DNA of 64,000 nucleotides from Undibacterium pigrum (lineage in GTDB: Bacteria > Pseudomonadota > Gammaproteobacteria > Burkholderiales > Burkholderiaceae_D). Below, piece by piece: positions 7,579-17,444 of the stretch. A model generated the notes under the pieces. The model saw only the letters and a program-made list of their open reading frames with translations, did no database searches and was not told the DNA's origin. Positions within the stretch are counted from its first letter, which is position 1. Each line of letters starts with the position of its first letter. Both the position numbers and the translations under genes were made by a program. The stretch is from NCBI RefSeq assembly GCF_003201815.1, contig NZ_QJKB01000004.1, positions 248,001-312,000 on the forward strand. Reading direction: 5' to 3'.

Positions 7579-10500
7579 TCACACATAGGCATGGATATCA
7601 AATTCATCGATCTGATCCGGATTCATAAACTGTCTGCCGTATTCCAGATAGGCACCTGATTTCAAAAACAGCCCGAATAATTCTGCGTCTATATGCTGGT
7701 CTTTTTTCATGAAGCTCATGATCTTGATGGCTTCTGACAGGGTCTTGCCTTTCTTGTAGGGGCGGTCGGCGGCGGTCAGGGCTTCGAAGATATCGGCGAT
7801 CGCCATCATGCGGGCAGGGATACTCATTTGTTCGGCGTTCAGGCGTTTTGGGTAGCCTGTGCCATCCATTTTTTCATGATGGCCACCAGCGATTTCCGGC
7901 ACTTTGGCGAGGTGACGCGGGAAGGGCAGTTTTTCCAGCATCATGATGGTTTGTATCATGTGCTCATTGATCTTGTAGCGTTCTTCTTCTGACAGGGTGC
8001 CACGTGCCACGGTGAGGTTATACACTTCGCCACGGTTGTACAGGTTTTCTGGCACCTTGACCTTGAAGCCCCAGGGGTTGTCTGGTGCGATGGTATCGCG
8101 TGGCGACCTTGTGAAGATGTGTTCAACTTTGTCGCTCAACAGTTGCTCTTGCACTGGCAGCGTGGGTTCTGTTGTGCGGTTTTTGCGCTCTTTTTCATCG
8201 TGGGAAATGCCTATGCGGTCAGACAGTGTTCTTAGCCAGTGGCGGCCGGCGATATCCTGTATGCGGGCGATCTTGTCGGGTGCCATGAATTCGCCGCCTT
8301 CATTGCATTCGGCGATGAAGGCGAAATCACTGTCGAGCTGGGCGATGGTGTCGTCGAGTTTTTTCTTGAGTTCTGCGGCATCATTGCCAGCATCATCCTT
8401 AGCCACGGCTTGCCAGTAATCGATTTGCGCATCGCGTTTCAAGACCTCGAAACGCATGCGTATTTCATGGATGCGGTCATACAGGGTTTCGAGTTTTGTC
8501 GCTTTGTCGACGATGTATTCTGGCGTAGTGACTTTGCCGCAGTCATGCAGCCAGGCGGCGATGTGCAGTTCTTCCCATTCTTCATCGCTGAGCTGGAAGC
8601 TGGCAAACGGGCCTTCGGTTTCCTTGCAGGCAGCCTGTGCCAGTAATTTTGTCAGTAGCGGTACGCGCTGACAATGGCCGCCGGTGTAGGGGCTTTTGGC
8701 ATCGATGGCGCTGGCGATCAGTTGTATGAAGGCTTCCAGCAGGGCCTTTTGCTCCTGTATCAGGCGCTGGTTTTCTATGGCGACTGCGGCCGCGCCAGAC
8801 ACTGCCTCGGCCATGGCTTGCCTGCCTGGGTCTATGTTTGCATCGTCGATGACCAGGGCGATAGCACCGACCAGGGTGTTGTTCCTGTCTTTTAAAGGGA
8901 TGGCGATCAGGGTGGTGGTGTGGTCGGTGGCAGGCAGTGCGCTGAAGTAGAGCGCCAAGTCTGTTGCCTGCAACTGGCAAATACTGCTGCGTGATTTGCA
9001 GGCTTGTATGACGGGATGGTTTTCATCTGCCATGCTGATGCTTTGCTTGCTGGTTTCCAGCACCTCGTGATCGACATAGGCTTGCACCACTTGCATGGCT
9101 TTGTCTTTTGGCTGGTAGAGGTAGAGGATGCCGGATTTTGCCTCGGTGATTTCTGACATTTCTTTCAATACCCGCGCCAGCAATTTATCGTAATTGGTTT
9201 CTGATGCAAGGCTGCTGGCGATATCAAGGAAGGAGCGTATGGTGGCCTTCATGCCGCGCATGGAGTTACTGAGGTCGGCAATTTCCTTGATGCGTGACTG
9301 GATATTGATGGGGCTCTTGAAATCGAAGCGGGCGATCTTGCTGGCTTCGTCATTCAATTGTTTCAGCGGCTTGGATGCAAGGCGAGAGAAATAGACAGTC
9401 AGGGCCAGGCCTATGACCAGCAAGAGGGCAAACAGGGCTATGCTTTGCCTGCGCATCTTGATGACACCTGCGAGCAGCTCATCATGAGGGCTGGCAATCA
9501 GTATGCGCAGGTCCTGGCCACCGGGGATTTGTATATTGCCCTGATAAGTTGCCCAGGTCTTGCCTATCATGTCCAGAGCCTGGCTACTCTGGCCACCAGC
9601 ATCAGCCAAGTCGTTTATTTTATTGAGTACCGGTGCATCTTGCTCTTTCAAGGTAGGCATGCTTTGCGTGCCATCCAGGCGCGTGGCAATTTGTGGTTTG
9701 TAGATAGTCTGTTTGCCATTTTGCCAGGCCAGTAACTGGCCCTTGCGGTCTATCAGCGCCATTCTGGTGGATGGGGTGATGCTGCTGTTCCTGATGGTTT
9801 CATGAATGGTTGGCAATTCTATGTCTATGCCTACGACTGCATCAGCATCAACGATTTTTTGTGCATAGGTGACGCCTATCTGGCCGGTGGTGAAAAAGTA
9901 ATAGGGTTCGGATACATGGGCCTGGCTGGGTGTTTTCATGGCGGTTTCATACCAGCCGCGCACGCGGGGGTCATAGTTACGCAGGGGAACAGGCTGGCGT
10001 TCGATTTCATTGAGCCTGTCATCCAGATAGACTACATGCTCCTGCAATTTACCTGCATCCAGGCTGGTGCTTTGCACTATCCAGGCTGTTTTTTCTGGTG
10101 CCTTGAAAATGCCCTTGCTGCCATTGGACTTGGCATACTGACGCAAAAGAAAAAATTCTCCATTGGCAAAACCGACATAGGCAGAGGTAGCAGATTTGAC
10201 GCTGATGATGGCCTTGGCCAGATAATTGACATGGGTCAGGCGTTCGTTCAGGTTCTTGCCTGAGATGGGGTGTGACTGCGCCAGAATTTCAGTCTGGTTA
10301 CGGACTGGCTCATAGATGTCTTTGACATTGCTGGCAACTTCATTGCCTATCAGGGCATAGCTGGTGTTGGCCTGGGCCAGGATGATTTTACTCATGCGCA
10401 TGAACAACACTGTGCCCATGGCAATGGCAAAGATGAGTATCAGGCCTGTGAAAAAATAAGAGATGTAAATGTGAAAATGAACATTTTTCCTGATGCGCAT
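7579..10500 (-). CDS. Membrane sensor with Cache, HAMP, GAF and HD-GYP domains (c-di-GMP phosphodiesterase)
   Basis: Start taken at ATG 10500 (the frame opens with TTG 10530). The product is about 973 residues. Layout: TM helix at about 15-35; a large periplasmic double-Cache sensor to about 345; second TM around ALFALLLVIGLALTVYF; HAMP; GAF at about 440-585; then the HD-GYP output domain. The catalytic motifs are intact: HDCGKVTTPEYI supplies the metal-binding HD and HHEKMDGTGYP supplies HHE...GYP. A long charged insertion (about 80 residues) lies between the HD box and the later helices. HD-GYP enzymes hydrolyse cyclic di-GMP to pGpG or GMP, so this protein probably couples an extracellular small-molecule signal to lower c-di-GMP. 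Transcribed alone; the neighbour on one side is convergent. Confidence 0.92.
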   Translation of the reverse strand: MRIRKNVHFHIYISYFFTGLILIFAIAMGTVLFMRMSKIILAQANTSYALIGNEVASNVKDIYEPVRNQTEILAQSHPISGKNLNERLTHVNYLAKAIISVKSATSAYVGFANGEFFLLRQYAKSNGSKGIFKAPEKTAWIVQSTSLDAGKLQEHVVYLDDRLNEIERQPVPLRNYDPRVRGWYETAMKTPSQAHVSEPYYFFTTGQIGVTYAQKIVDADAVVGIDIELPTIHETIRNSSITPSTRMALIDRKGQLLAWQNGKQTIYKPQIATRLDGTQSMPTLKEQDAPVLNKINDLADAGGQSSQALDMIGKTWATYQGNIQIPGGQDLRILIASPHDELLAGVIKMRRQSIALFALLLVIGLALTVYFSRLASKPLKQLNDEASKIARFDFKSPINIQSRIKEIADLSNSMRGMKATIRSFLDIASSLASETNYDKLLARVLKEMSEITEAKSGILYLYQPKDKAMQVVQAYVDHEVLETSKQSISMADENHPVIQACKSRSSICQLQATDLALYFSALPATDHTTTLIAIPLKDRNNTLVGAIALVIDDANIDPGRQAMAEAVSGAAAVAIENQRLIQEQKALLEAFIQLIASAIDAKSPYTGGHCQRVPLLTKLLAQAACKETEGPFASFQLSDEEWEELHIAAWLHDCGKVTTPEYIVDKATKLETLYDRIHEIRMRFEVLKRDAQIDYWQAVAKDDAGNDAAELKKKLDDTIAQLDSDFAFIAECNEGGEFMAPDKIARIQDIAGRHWLRTLSDRIGISHDEKERKNRTTEPTLPVQEQLLSDKVEHIFTRSPRDTIAPDNPWGFKVKVPENLYNRGEVYNLTVARGTLSEEERYKINEHMIQTIMMLEKLPFPRHLAKVPEIAGGHHEKMDGTGYPKRLNAEQMSIPARMMAIADIFEALTAADRPYKKGKTLSEAIKIMSFMKKDQHIDAELFGLFLKSGAYLEYGRQFMNPDQIDEFDIHAYV

Positions 10501-10646
10501 GAATGACCCGCCTGAGTTTATCTGCTGCAAGATGAGAGTGCATTTTTGAAATGCCTTTAAGGCAATCCCATGGTAGAGCTTTCTTTACAATAGCGCAATT
10601 GAAAACCTTACATGTGCGTTTTGCGACACTGGCGGGCGGTCTAGGT

Positions 10647-11228
10647 TTATAGGCGTCTTGCCAGAGCCACTGTCTTGTCTATCCATTTCTGCCTTTGCGC
10701 TGGCTGCGAATTGATGACCGGCCCAAGGCTCAGTGTGCTCACAGGTTTGATACCGCAGAACTCAAGGACAGTACGCTTCATTTGATGTATGCCCGGCGCA
10801 CGGTAATACAGGCCAAAAAACCAGGGTGGTGTATCCATGGTGATCAGCAAATGGGCTGAGCGGCCTTTCAACAAGCCTTCAGGAAAGCTTTTGCCGGGAT
10901 GGTATTTAAACGCAAAGCCTGGCAGCAAGACACGATCCAGAAATCCCTTCAATAGTGCAGGCACGCCTCCCCACCAGATGGGAAAGACAAAGCAAAGGTG
11001 CTCGGCCCATAGCAGGGACTCCTGTGCCATTTGCAGATCGGCCTCCAGAGGCTGTATGACTTTATAGGCTTGATGCAAGATGGGATCAAACACCAACTGA
11101 TCCAGCCTTAATATCTGCACATCATGTCCTGCTGTGCGGGCTGCCTGCACGTAGATGTCGGCGAGATCAGAACCAAAACTATTGCCGCTGGGATGGCTGG
11201 CAATGACTAACACACGTTTTTTTTGCAT
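10647..11228 (-). CDS. NAD(P)H-quinone oxidoreductase, flavodoxin-like
   Basis: A 193-residue protein of the NQO/KefF/YwrO family. The N-terminus (RVLVIASHPSGNSFGSDLAD) is the flavin phosphate-binding loop. PIWWGGVPALLKGFLDRVL is the family signature that contacts the isoalloxazine ring. The enzyme transfers two electrons from NAD(P)H via FMN or FAD to quinones or electrophiles. A MerR-type promoter directly upstream, just behind the merR-like gene on the same strand, suggests induction by the encoded regulator, probably in response to quinone or electrophile stress. Confidence 0.88.
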   Translation of the reverse strand: MQKKRVLVIASHPSGNSFGSDLADIYVQAARTAGHDVQILRLDQLVFDPILHQAYKVIQPLEADLQMAQESLLWAEHLCFVFPIWWGGVPALLKGFLDRVLLPGFAFKYHPGKSFPEGLLKGRSAHLLITMDTPPWFFGLYYRAPGIHQMKRTVLEFCGIKPVSTLSLGPVINSQPAQRQKWIDKTVALARRL

Positions 11229-11257
11229 ACTGTATCCAAATTGATGAACCTGGCTAC

Positions 11258-11289
11258 AGTGTGCACCTTGCCCCTAGGGGCAGAGTCAA
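11258..11289 (-). promoter_or_regulatory. MerR-family-type promoter with long spacer and operator palindrome
   Basis: On the minus strand TTGACT (11289-11284) and CACACT (11263-11258) are separated by 20 bases, longer than the usual 17. The spacer contains the perfect palindrome TGCCCCTAGGGGCA (11282-11269). This is the architecture of MerR-regulated promoters, where the activator twists an over-long spacer. It lies directly upstream of the quinone reductase gene and downstream of the MerR gene. Confidence 0.8.
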
Positions 11290-11295
11290 GCTATA

Positions 11296-11703
11296 TCAAT
11301 CTACATGTTGATTGACAGGGAAACTGGTGCAGGCAGCTTGTTGTGCTGTAAGTTGCGCCTGCAGGCAGTCGTGGATTTCTGCCTGCATTTGCAGCAGGCA
11401 GGCATCAAGCGCATGAAGTTTTTTAATTTCAGTTTTCACGACTGCACGCTTTTCGTGCAAATGCTGGGCTATCAATGCCCAGTCTGGTTCTCCATGCGCT
11501 GCATGAAGCATGGGTGCCAGTTCTGACAGGCGAAAGCCCAGGCTTTGCGCTTGCCTTATCAACTGCACCTGCAAGACATTTCTCTCTGTATAAATCCGGT
11601 ATTTCCCCAGACGTTGCACCTGACCAAGCAAGCCCAGGTTTTCATACAGGCGTATGGCTTTTGCCGAGGCGTTTGCCAGGCGCGCGAGTTCTCCTATATA
11701 CAT
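11296..11703 (-). CDS. MerR-family transcriptional regulator
   Basis: The frame is open to 11787, but the conserved protein begins at ATG 11703 (MYIGELARLANASAKAIRLY), giving 135 residues. The N-terminal winged helix includes the typical ASAKAIRLYENLGLL segment followed by YRIYTERNVLQVQLIRQAQS. A coiled-coil dimerisation helix fills residues 75-115, and Cys residues occur near the C-terminus (ACLLQMQAEIHDCLQA). It lies 25 bases after the histidine kinase gene and 67 bases before the quinone reductase, whose promoter carries a MerR-type operator, so that gene is its probable target. Ligand unknown; redox or electrophile sensing is plausible. Confidence 0.9.
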   Translation of the reverse strand: MYIGELARLANASAKAIRLYENLGLLGQVQRLGKYRIYTERNVLQVQLIRQAQSLGFRLSELAPMLHAAHGEPDWALIAQHLHEKRAVVKTEIKKLHALDACLLQMQAEIHDCLQAQLTAQQAACTSFPVNQHVD

Positions 11704-11728
11704 CCGTGCTCCTGTCTTATATGGGGAT

Positions 11729-14700
11729 TCAGGTATTGATGGGTAAATCGATGTAAAACCTGGTTGCTTGCCCTGGCATGGATTCAAAACCTATATCACC
11801 GCCCATTCTTTCTACCAGCTCACGGGTGATGGCCAGACCTAGCCCGGTGCCACCATTCTGGCGGGTGTCGGAAGAATCAGCCTGGGCAAATTTCTGGAAT
11901 ATCCTGTCGCGGAATTCATGCGGGATGCCAACACCATGGTCGATGACACTGATGCGTACTTTCTTGCCCCTTTGTCCTGCTTCTATCTGGACCACATCAT
12001 TTTCAGGAGAATATTTGATGGCATTTGACAACAAGTTAGACAAGACTTGCATGAAGCGCTGGGTATCGACGGTGATGTTCAGTGCCGGGACAGGTTTTGA
12101 TAAGCGCAGGGATACGCCGCGTGCAGTACCAAAGGTCTGGTTAGACTCCACTGCCTGATGCAGCAGCTCGCTGAGTTTGCTTGTCTCCAGGCGAAACACC
12201 ATTTTCCCGGCGCTGAGTTTTTCCATATCCAGCAAATCATTGATGAGGAAAGTCAAGCGCTGGCAATTTTTATTGGCGACATCAATCATCTGCTTCATGC
12301 GGTCTGAATAACTGCCAAATACACCGCCAGAAATCAAGCCCAGTGCACCGGAAATCGAAGTCAATGGCGTGCGCAATTCATGGCTGACCGTGGAAATGAA
12401 TTCATTCTTGATTTTTTCTGTGCGCTTGCGTTCAGTGATGTCACGCATGAGTGCAATGAACAGGGGTTTGCCCTGACGGCTGAGCGTGGAGACTGACAAA
12501 TCCAGCGGGAACTTGCTGCCATCCTTACGGCTTGCCTCGACTTCAAGGCTGGTGCCTATGATGCTCTGTATGACGGATATATCCTGCTGCTGGGTATCGT
12601 GATCTCCATCTTCAGTCGTATTGGGAATGAGCAGGCGCATATTCTTGCCGGGCAATTCATCCGCATCATAATCAAAAATATGGACGGCGGCATTGTTCGC
12701 ACTGAGGATATGATAGTCTTCATCAAAGGTGATAATGCCGTCGAGCACATTGTCCAGTATGGCGCTGGTATGCGCAGCCTGGTCGCGCAGCTTTTCTTCT
12801 GCGGCTCTTCTTTCGCTGATATCCTGGAAAGTACCATACACACGTACGCAGACACCGTCTTCAAATTGCGGGAAGCCAACGACGTGTACCCAGCGTTCAT
12901 GTCCAAGTGCACTGAGGATGCGGAACTCAGTATCAAAGGAAGCACCTTCACGCACCGCCCTGATGAACAAGTCGCGAATTCTTTGCTGGCTTTCTTCACC
13001 CTTGTAAAAGGCGATGGCGCTATCGACAGTGCAGTCATAATCGTCATCTACATCATGGATTTGCCGGGTCACTTTACTCCAGTGCAGTCTGCGTGACTTG
13101 ACTTCAAAATCCCAGGTGCCTATGCGGGCAGCGGCATTGGACTTTTCCAGCAATTCATAAGTATGTGCGAGCTCCGCCTCGGCTGCTTTTTGCTTGGTGA
13201 TGTCGGCGTGGCTGCCTGACATGATCAGTGGCTCGCCATTTGGCCCCCAGCTGACGACACAGCCGCGGTCATGTATCCAGATCCAGTGGCCATCCTTGTG
13301 GCGCATGCGGCTCTTGAGATCAAAGTATTCGATTTCACCCCTGAAATGCTGCTCTATCATGCCGCTGGTGATTTTCAGATCTTCCGGATGGCATAGATTG
13401 AGCCAGGTATCAACCGTGGTGGGTTCCAGTTCTGCCAGGGTATAGCCCAGCATCTCTGCCCAGCGTTCGTTATAGATGGTTTCGCCAGTGAGAATATTGC
13501 ATTCCCAGGTACCGATATTGGTGCCCTTGATGACATTGGCCAACTGGCGCTCGGTTTCGCGCCTTTGCTTTTGCACGCGTGCAGCACTGATCAACTGGCC
13601 CAGGGTGCTGAACAAGGGGTTTAAAAATTCGCGGATGTGCTGATCATATCCCTCGCTTCTGTTGGCGATGCCAACCAGGGCGATCAGTTCACCATCATAT
13701 TGCACGGGGATGCACAGGAAACTGTGCAATGCCTCGAAATGTGCAGGGAAAACCTGGTCCAGTGCATCTGCAGGCAGGGCATTGTCGATGACTGAGCGGG
13801 CCGCCTGGAGCGCACTGCCATATCTGGATTTCAGTTGCAGGCAGGCGGCATCTCTCGCTTCTGTTTCCAGGCTGATGCTGCTGATGTGTTCTGTTGCGGT
13901 GTTCCAGGCCAGCATCATGCTTTTCAGGGCAGGGTTGCTGGCACTTTTGTTTTTGACTTCGCAAATAAAGCCATAGGCACTATTCGTCAGTTTCAGGATT
14001 GCGGCCAGCAGCGATACAAAGCCTTTTTCCTGGTCGGTTTCGCGTATGAATAAAGCCTGGGCCATGGCAATGGCATCACTGAGGGCGCGTTGTCTTTGCA
14101 ACTGCCGGTCCAGTTCCTGTCTTTTCATGACGCCGCTGACCCAGTCTGCCAGCAGGCGTACAAATTCTGTTTCCACGTCAGAAAACGGGAATAGTCTGGG
14201 CTGGGTATGCCAGATACTCAGCGCGGCATCTTCCTTGTCATTGATATGCAGGCGCAAGCCTATGAAACTTTGCACGCCATATTCTGCGAAGCAGTCTTGC
14301 TGGCGGTATACACTTTCTGCCAGATTGGCGGCATGGATGAGGCCCTGGCTTGCGGCTGTGGGCAGGTGAACTGGCCTGGCTTGCATACTCCCGGGCATGG
14401 GTGTTCCAGATTGATATAGCAGTGCTTCTTTCCCGTTATTTTGCAAGCGGCTTATCTGCCCATGTGTCATGCCCAGATAGTCGCAGGCCATGGTCAGGGT
14501 TTGTTGCAAAGCGGTGTCCGGGTCCTGGTAGGACAGGGAGGTGATGGTGGTCAGGGCCAGCAAGGCATGATGCTGCCTTTGTTGTTCTTCGCGGAAAAAT
14601 TCACGTTCCACACAATCGGCAAGATCGCGCAAGGCATGTAAATCCTGCTTGCTCAGTGTTCTGGGTTCACTGCCGACGATGCACAGGGTACCAAGTCGCT

Positions 14701-15070
14701 GGCCATTGCGCGCATGCAAAGGCGCACCCGCATAAAAACGTACATGCGGCTCCTGGCACACCATGGGGTTGTCGGCAAAACGCGGGTCTTTGCTGGCATC
14801 TGCCACATGCAGGATGTCCGGGCTGAGTATGGCGTGGCCGCAAAAAGAGATATTCCGCGGGGTTTCAATGGCATCCAGACCCTGTTTGGATTTGAACCAT
14901 TGACGGTCAGCATCAATCAGGGAAATCAGTGCCATGTCGGCCTGGAACATATGGCGGGCCAGCCGGGTCAGGCGGTCAAAGCGTTCTTCGGCAGGTGTGT
15001 CAAGGATGGCGCAGGCATGCAGGGTTTGCAGGCGTAGTGCTTCATCAACAGGAAACGCAGGTGCTTGCAT
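11729..15070 (-). CDS. Large soluble histidine kinase with GAF and PAS sensors
   Basis: Start chosen at ATG 15070, four bases after the upstream gene's stop, giving 1113 residues (MQAPAFPVDEALRLQTLHAC). The order appears to be: GAF at about 20-155 (with RNISFCGHAIL), a second GAF at about 165-320, a third at about 335-490, then three PAS/PAC units, HisKA and HATPase_c. The kinase core is complete: H-box VSHELRTPLTSISGALG, N-box LLSNAIKYSPEN, G1 DHGVGIP, G2 GGTGLGLAI. There is no transmembrane segment and no receiver domain, so a separate response regulator is expected but none is adjacent. The preceding gene encodes an EAL-domain protein, and the pair look like one transcript. Confidence 0.9.
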   Translation of the reverse strand: MQAPAFPVDEALRLQTLHACAILDTPAEERFDRLTRLARHMFQADMALISLIDADRQWFKSKQGLDAIETPRNISFCGHAILSPDILHVADASKDPRFADNPMVCQEPHVRFYAGAPLHARNGQRLGTLCIVGSEPRTLSKQDLHALRDLADCVEREFFREEQQRQHHALLALTTITSLSYQDPDTALQQTLTMACDYLGMTHGQISRLQNNGKEALLYQSGTPMPGSMQARPVHLPTAASQGLIHAANLAESVYRQQDCFAEYGVQSFIGLRLHINDKEDAALSIWHTQPRLFPFSDVETEFVRLLADWVSGVMKRQELDRQLQRQRALSDAIAMAQALFIRETDQEKGFVSLLAAILKLTNSAYGFICEVKNKSASNPALKSMMLAWNTATEHISSISLETEARDAACLQLKSRYGSALQAARSVIDNALPADALDQVFPAHFEALHSFLCIPVQYDGELIALVGIANRSEGYDQHIREFLNPLFSTLGQLISAARVQKQRRETERQLANVIKGTNIGTWECNILTGETIYNERWAEMLGYTLAELEPTTVDTWLNLCHPEDLKITSGMIEQHFRGEIEYFDLKSRMRHKDGHWIWIHDRGCVVSWGPNGEPLIMSGSHADITKQKAAEAELAHTYELLEKSNAAARIGTWDFEVKSRRLHWSKVTRQIHDVDDDYDCTVDSAIAFYKGEESQQRIRDLFIRAVREGASFDTEFRILSALGHERWVHVVGFPQFEDGVCVRVYGTFQDISERRAAEEKLRDQAAHTSAILDNVLDGIITFDEDYHILSANNAAVHIFDYDADELPGKNMRLLIPNTTEDGDHDTQQQDISVIQSIIGTSLEVEASRKDGSKFPLDLSVSTLSRQGKPLFIALMRDITERKRTEKIKNEFISTVSHELRTPLTSISGALGLISGGVFGSYSDRMKQMIDVANKNCQRLTFLINDLLDMEKLSAGKMVFRLETSKLSELLHQAVESNQTFGTARGVSLRLSKPVPALNITVDTQRFMQVLSNLLSNAIKYSPENDVVQIEAGQRGKKVRISVIDHGVGIPHEFRDRIFQKFAQADSSDTRQNGGTGLGLAITRELVERMGGDIGFESMPGQATRFYIDLPINT

Positions 15071-15074
15071 AGGC

Positions 15075-17183
15075 CTAATGAGTCGACAGGCTGGCCAGCC
15101 ATTTTTGCAAGGGTTCACCATACAGGGGCTTGCTGGCAAAATAGCCTTGCATGGAATCACAGCCAAGCTGGCGCAGGCTTTCCCGTTCGGCGGCGGTTTC
15201 TATGCCTTCGGCAATCACGCTCAAGCCCAGGCCATGGCCCATTTCTATAATGGCTTTTACCAGCCCCTGAGTAGCAGGCAGTTTGTCGATGTCAGTGACA
15301 AAGCTGCGGTCTATCTTCAGTTCACTGACGGGCAGGCGTTGCAAGTAAGAGAGGGAAGAATAACCAGTACCAAAATCATCGATGGACAAATCCAGGCCTA
15401 TGGCACGCAGGCGGTTCAGCAACTCTATGGTGCTGCCGGGGTCTTCCATGATGCCGCTCTCGGTAATTTCGAGCTTCAACAGTTTGGGGTTGAGATCATA
15501 CTGGCGCAATAGTGCCGCTATCTGGTCAGGGAAACTGGTGTCGCGTAAATCATGGGTGCTGACATTGACAGCAATGGTCTGGCCGGGATATTTGTCTTGC
15601 CAGTTCTTGAGGGTGACGATGGCTTGCTCCAGCATCCACATCGTCAGCATGCCGATATAACCGGTACGTTCGGCAAAGGGCACGAACTCTGCGGGGGAAA
15701 TAAACCCACGTACAGGATGTTGCCAGCGTACCAGTGCCTCAAAACCGTAGGCTTTGCCTGTTGTCAGGGATAGTTTGGGTTGCAGCCACATCTGCAATTC
15801 TGATTCCCTGACTGCAGAACGCAAATCAGACAAGAGGCTGAGGTGGGTCAGGCGCGATGCTTCCTGTGCATCGGTATACCAGGCAGATGCATTGGCGCTG
15901 CGTTTGGCTGCATACAGGGCGACTTCGGCGTTTCTGGCCAGGGTCATCAGGGGCAGGGGAGTGCCAGCGGTGATGGCAAAGCCATATACCAGGCTGACAT
16001 CGACTGAATGGCTGCCGCATTTGACGGGAGCGGCCATGGCGGCATCGATGCGCTGATGCAAGTCTTCAATACTGGCTTTGGAACTGTCAGCACAAAGTAT
16101 CGCAAATGCACCACCAGCCAGCCTGGCCAGCCAGGGCTTGCCTGTATTACTACCGTTATCGATCACTTTCCTGAGGCGTAAAGCTATATCCGAGATGACC
16201 GTATCACCCGTATCAAAACCCAGGGTCTCATTGATGACTTTCAGGCGTGCCAGGTCCATGAGGATGAAACCCTGATGCGGCAAGCCCTGGCCTTCATGCG
16301 TTTTCAGTAGCAGGGTGCGGTTGGGCAAACCAGTCAGGCTATCGTAATACGCCAGCCGCTCCACGGTTTGTTCGCGTATGCCTATGGCCTCGGCCATGGT
16401 GTTGAGTGCCTCACCCACTCTTGCCACTTCTTCTGTTTTACTGGGGATGAAGCGGGTCTGGTAATCGCCCCTGGCAATCTGCCGGGCACTGGCTTCCAGC
16501 CGCGCCAGTGGTTTGACGACACTGCGGGTAGTCAGCCAGGCCAGTATGGCTGCCATGATAACGCCCAGGACGGACAGGATTGCGACCAGCATGCCGGTTC
16601 TTTCCAGTTCCTGCTGTGCTTGTGCCTGCTGGGCCAGGATCAGCTCTTGCTCGCGCTTGAGGAAACTTTTTGATTGATCCAGCAAGGCATCGAGTGCTGG
16701 TTTTACCTGTTTGATGAAACTGGCTTTGGCTGCTTCCTGGCCTTCTTCTTCCAACTGGTTGACGGTATCCAGGTAATATTTATTATAAACACTGCGTTTT
16801 TCCTTGAGGAGCTTCAGGCTTTTTAACTGTTCATCATCGCTGAGCAAGGCTTCCAGGGACGCGATCAGGCGATCAATCTGGCGGTTTTTTTCATCAACGA
16901 TGGTGTATTCAGGCACACGTTGCTCATAAGGAACAGTGAGAAATTGCAACAAGGCCCGGCCTACATTTTCTGTGGAGATACTCAGTTCTTGTACATACAA
17001 GAGACTTTGCACTTCTTTGCGGACAAATTTGTCATTGCGCGCAGTCATGTTGCGAATTTGTGAAATTGGCAACAATAAAACGATGCTGAATAAAATCAAC
17101 AGCAAACCATAGCTGATGGCCAGCCGCACACCGATACGGCGCAAGCGCAGGAACTTGGTCAGGCGGTCGAGGCTGTCAGGCAT
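15075..17183 (-). CDS. Membrane GGDEF/EAL protein, GGDEF degenerate, EAL intact
   Basis: A 702-residue inner-membrane protein. TM1 lies at about 20-42 and TM2 around LVAILSVLGVIMAAILAW; between them is a helical periplasmic domain resembling four-helix-bundle ligand sensors. A HAMP follows (LARLEASARQIARGDYQTRF). The cyclase motif reads LAGGAFAIL where active enzymes have GGDEF, so cyclase activity is unlikely. The EAL domain keeps its catalytic and metal residues: FEALVRWQHP, NVSTHDL, ITESGIMED, IDDFGTGYSSL, IDRSFV and AEGIETAAE. Predicted role: c-di-GMP phosphodiesterase, with the dead GGDEF possibly acting as a GTP sensor. It precedes the large histidine kinase by four bases. Confidence 0.92.
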   Translation of the reverse strand: MPDSLDRLTKFLRLRRIGVRLAISYGLLLILFSIVLLLPISQIRNMTARNDKFVRKEVQSLLYVQELSISTENVGRALLQFLTVPYEQRVPEYTIVDEKNRQIDRLIASLEALLSDDEQLKSLKLLKEKRSVYNKYYLDTVNQLEEEGQEAAKASFIKQVKPALDALLDQSKSFLKREQELILAQQAQAQQELERTGMLVAILSVLGVIMAAILAWLTTRSVVKPLARLEASARQIARGDYQTRFIPSKTEEVARVGEALNTMAEAIGIREQTVERLAYYDSLTGLPNRTLLLKTHEGQGLPHQGFILMDLARLKVINETLGFDTGDTVISDIALRLRKVIDNGSNTGKPWLARLAGGAFAILCADSSKASIEDLHQRIDAAMAAPVKCGSHSVDVSLVYGFAITAGTPLPLMTLARNAEVALYAAKRSANASAWYTDAQEASRLTHLSLLSDLRSAVRESELQMWLQPKLSLTTGKAYGFEALVRWQHPVRGFISPAEFVPFAERTGYIGMLTMWMLEQAIVTLKNWQDKYPGQTIAVNVSTHDLRDTSFPDQIAALLRQYDLNPKLLKLEITESGIMEDPGSTIELLNRLRAIGLDLSIDDFGTGYSSLSYLQRLPVSELKIDRSFVTDIDKLPATQGLVKAIIEMGHGLGLSVIAEGIETAAERESLRQLGCDSMQGYFASKPLYGEPLQKWLASLSTH

Positions 17184-17337
17184 ATTCAGGTTTCAAGTTT
17201 GCAAAAAGAGCCAAGTTTGAGTGATGATGAAAAAGTAAAGCACAGGCGAGGTGGCAAGCCTTATGTTAATGCACTATTAACAGCGAGGGCAATACCATTC
17301 TGGAGAGGCTTGGTAAACAAGAAAGCAAAAAAAACGC

Positions 17338-17362
17338 AAAAAAACGCCCGGCGAACCGGGCG
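17338..17362 (-). terminator. Intrinsic terminator of the TonB receptor gene
   Basis: CGCCCGG (17345-17351) and CCGGGCG (17356-17362) form a GC-rich 7-bp stem with a CGAA loop. Reading the minus strand, it is followed by seven T and a second T-run. It lies 83 bases beyond the receptor stop. Confidence 0.85.
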
Positions 17363-17444
17363 TGTAAAGTTTTGCAGTGACATACAGCTTATGCTGAAGC
17401 AGTATGGCTGCAAGGGCGCAAAGAGAAAATGAAAAAAACGCTGA

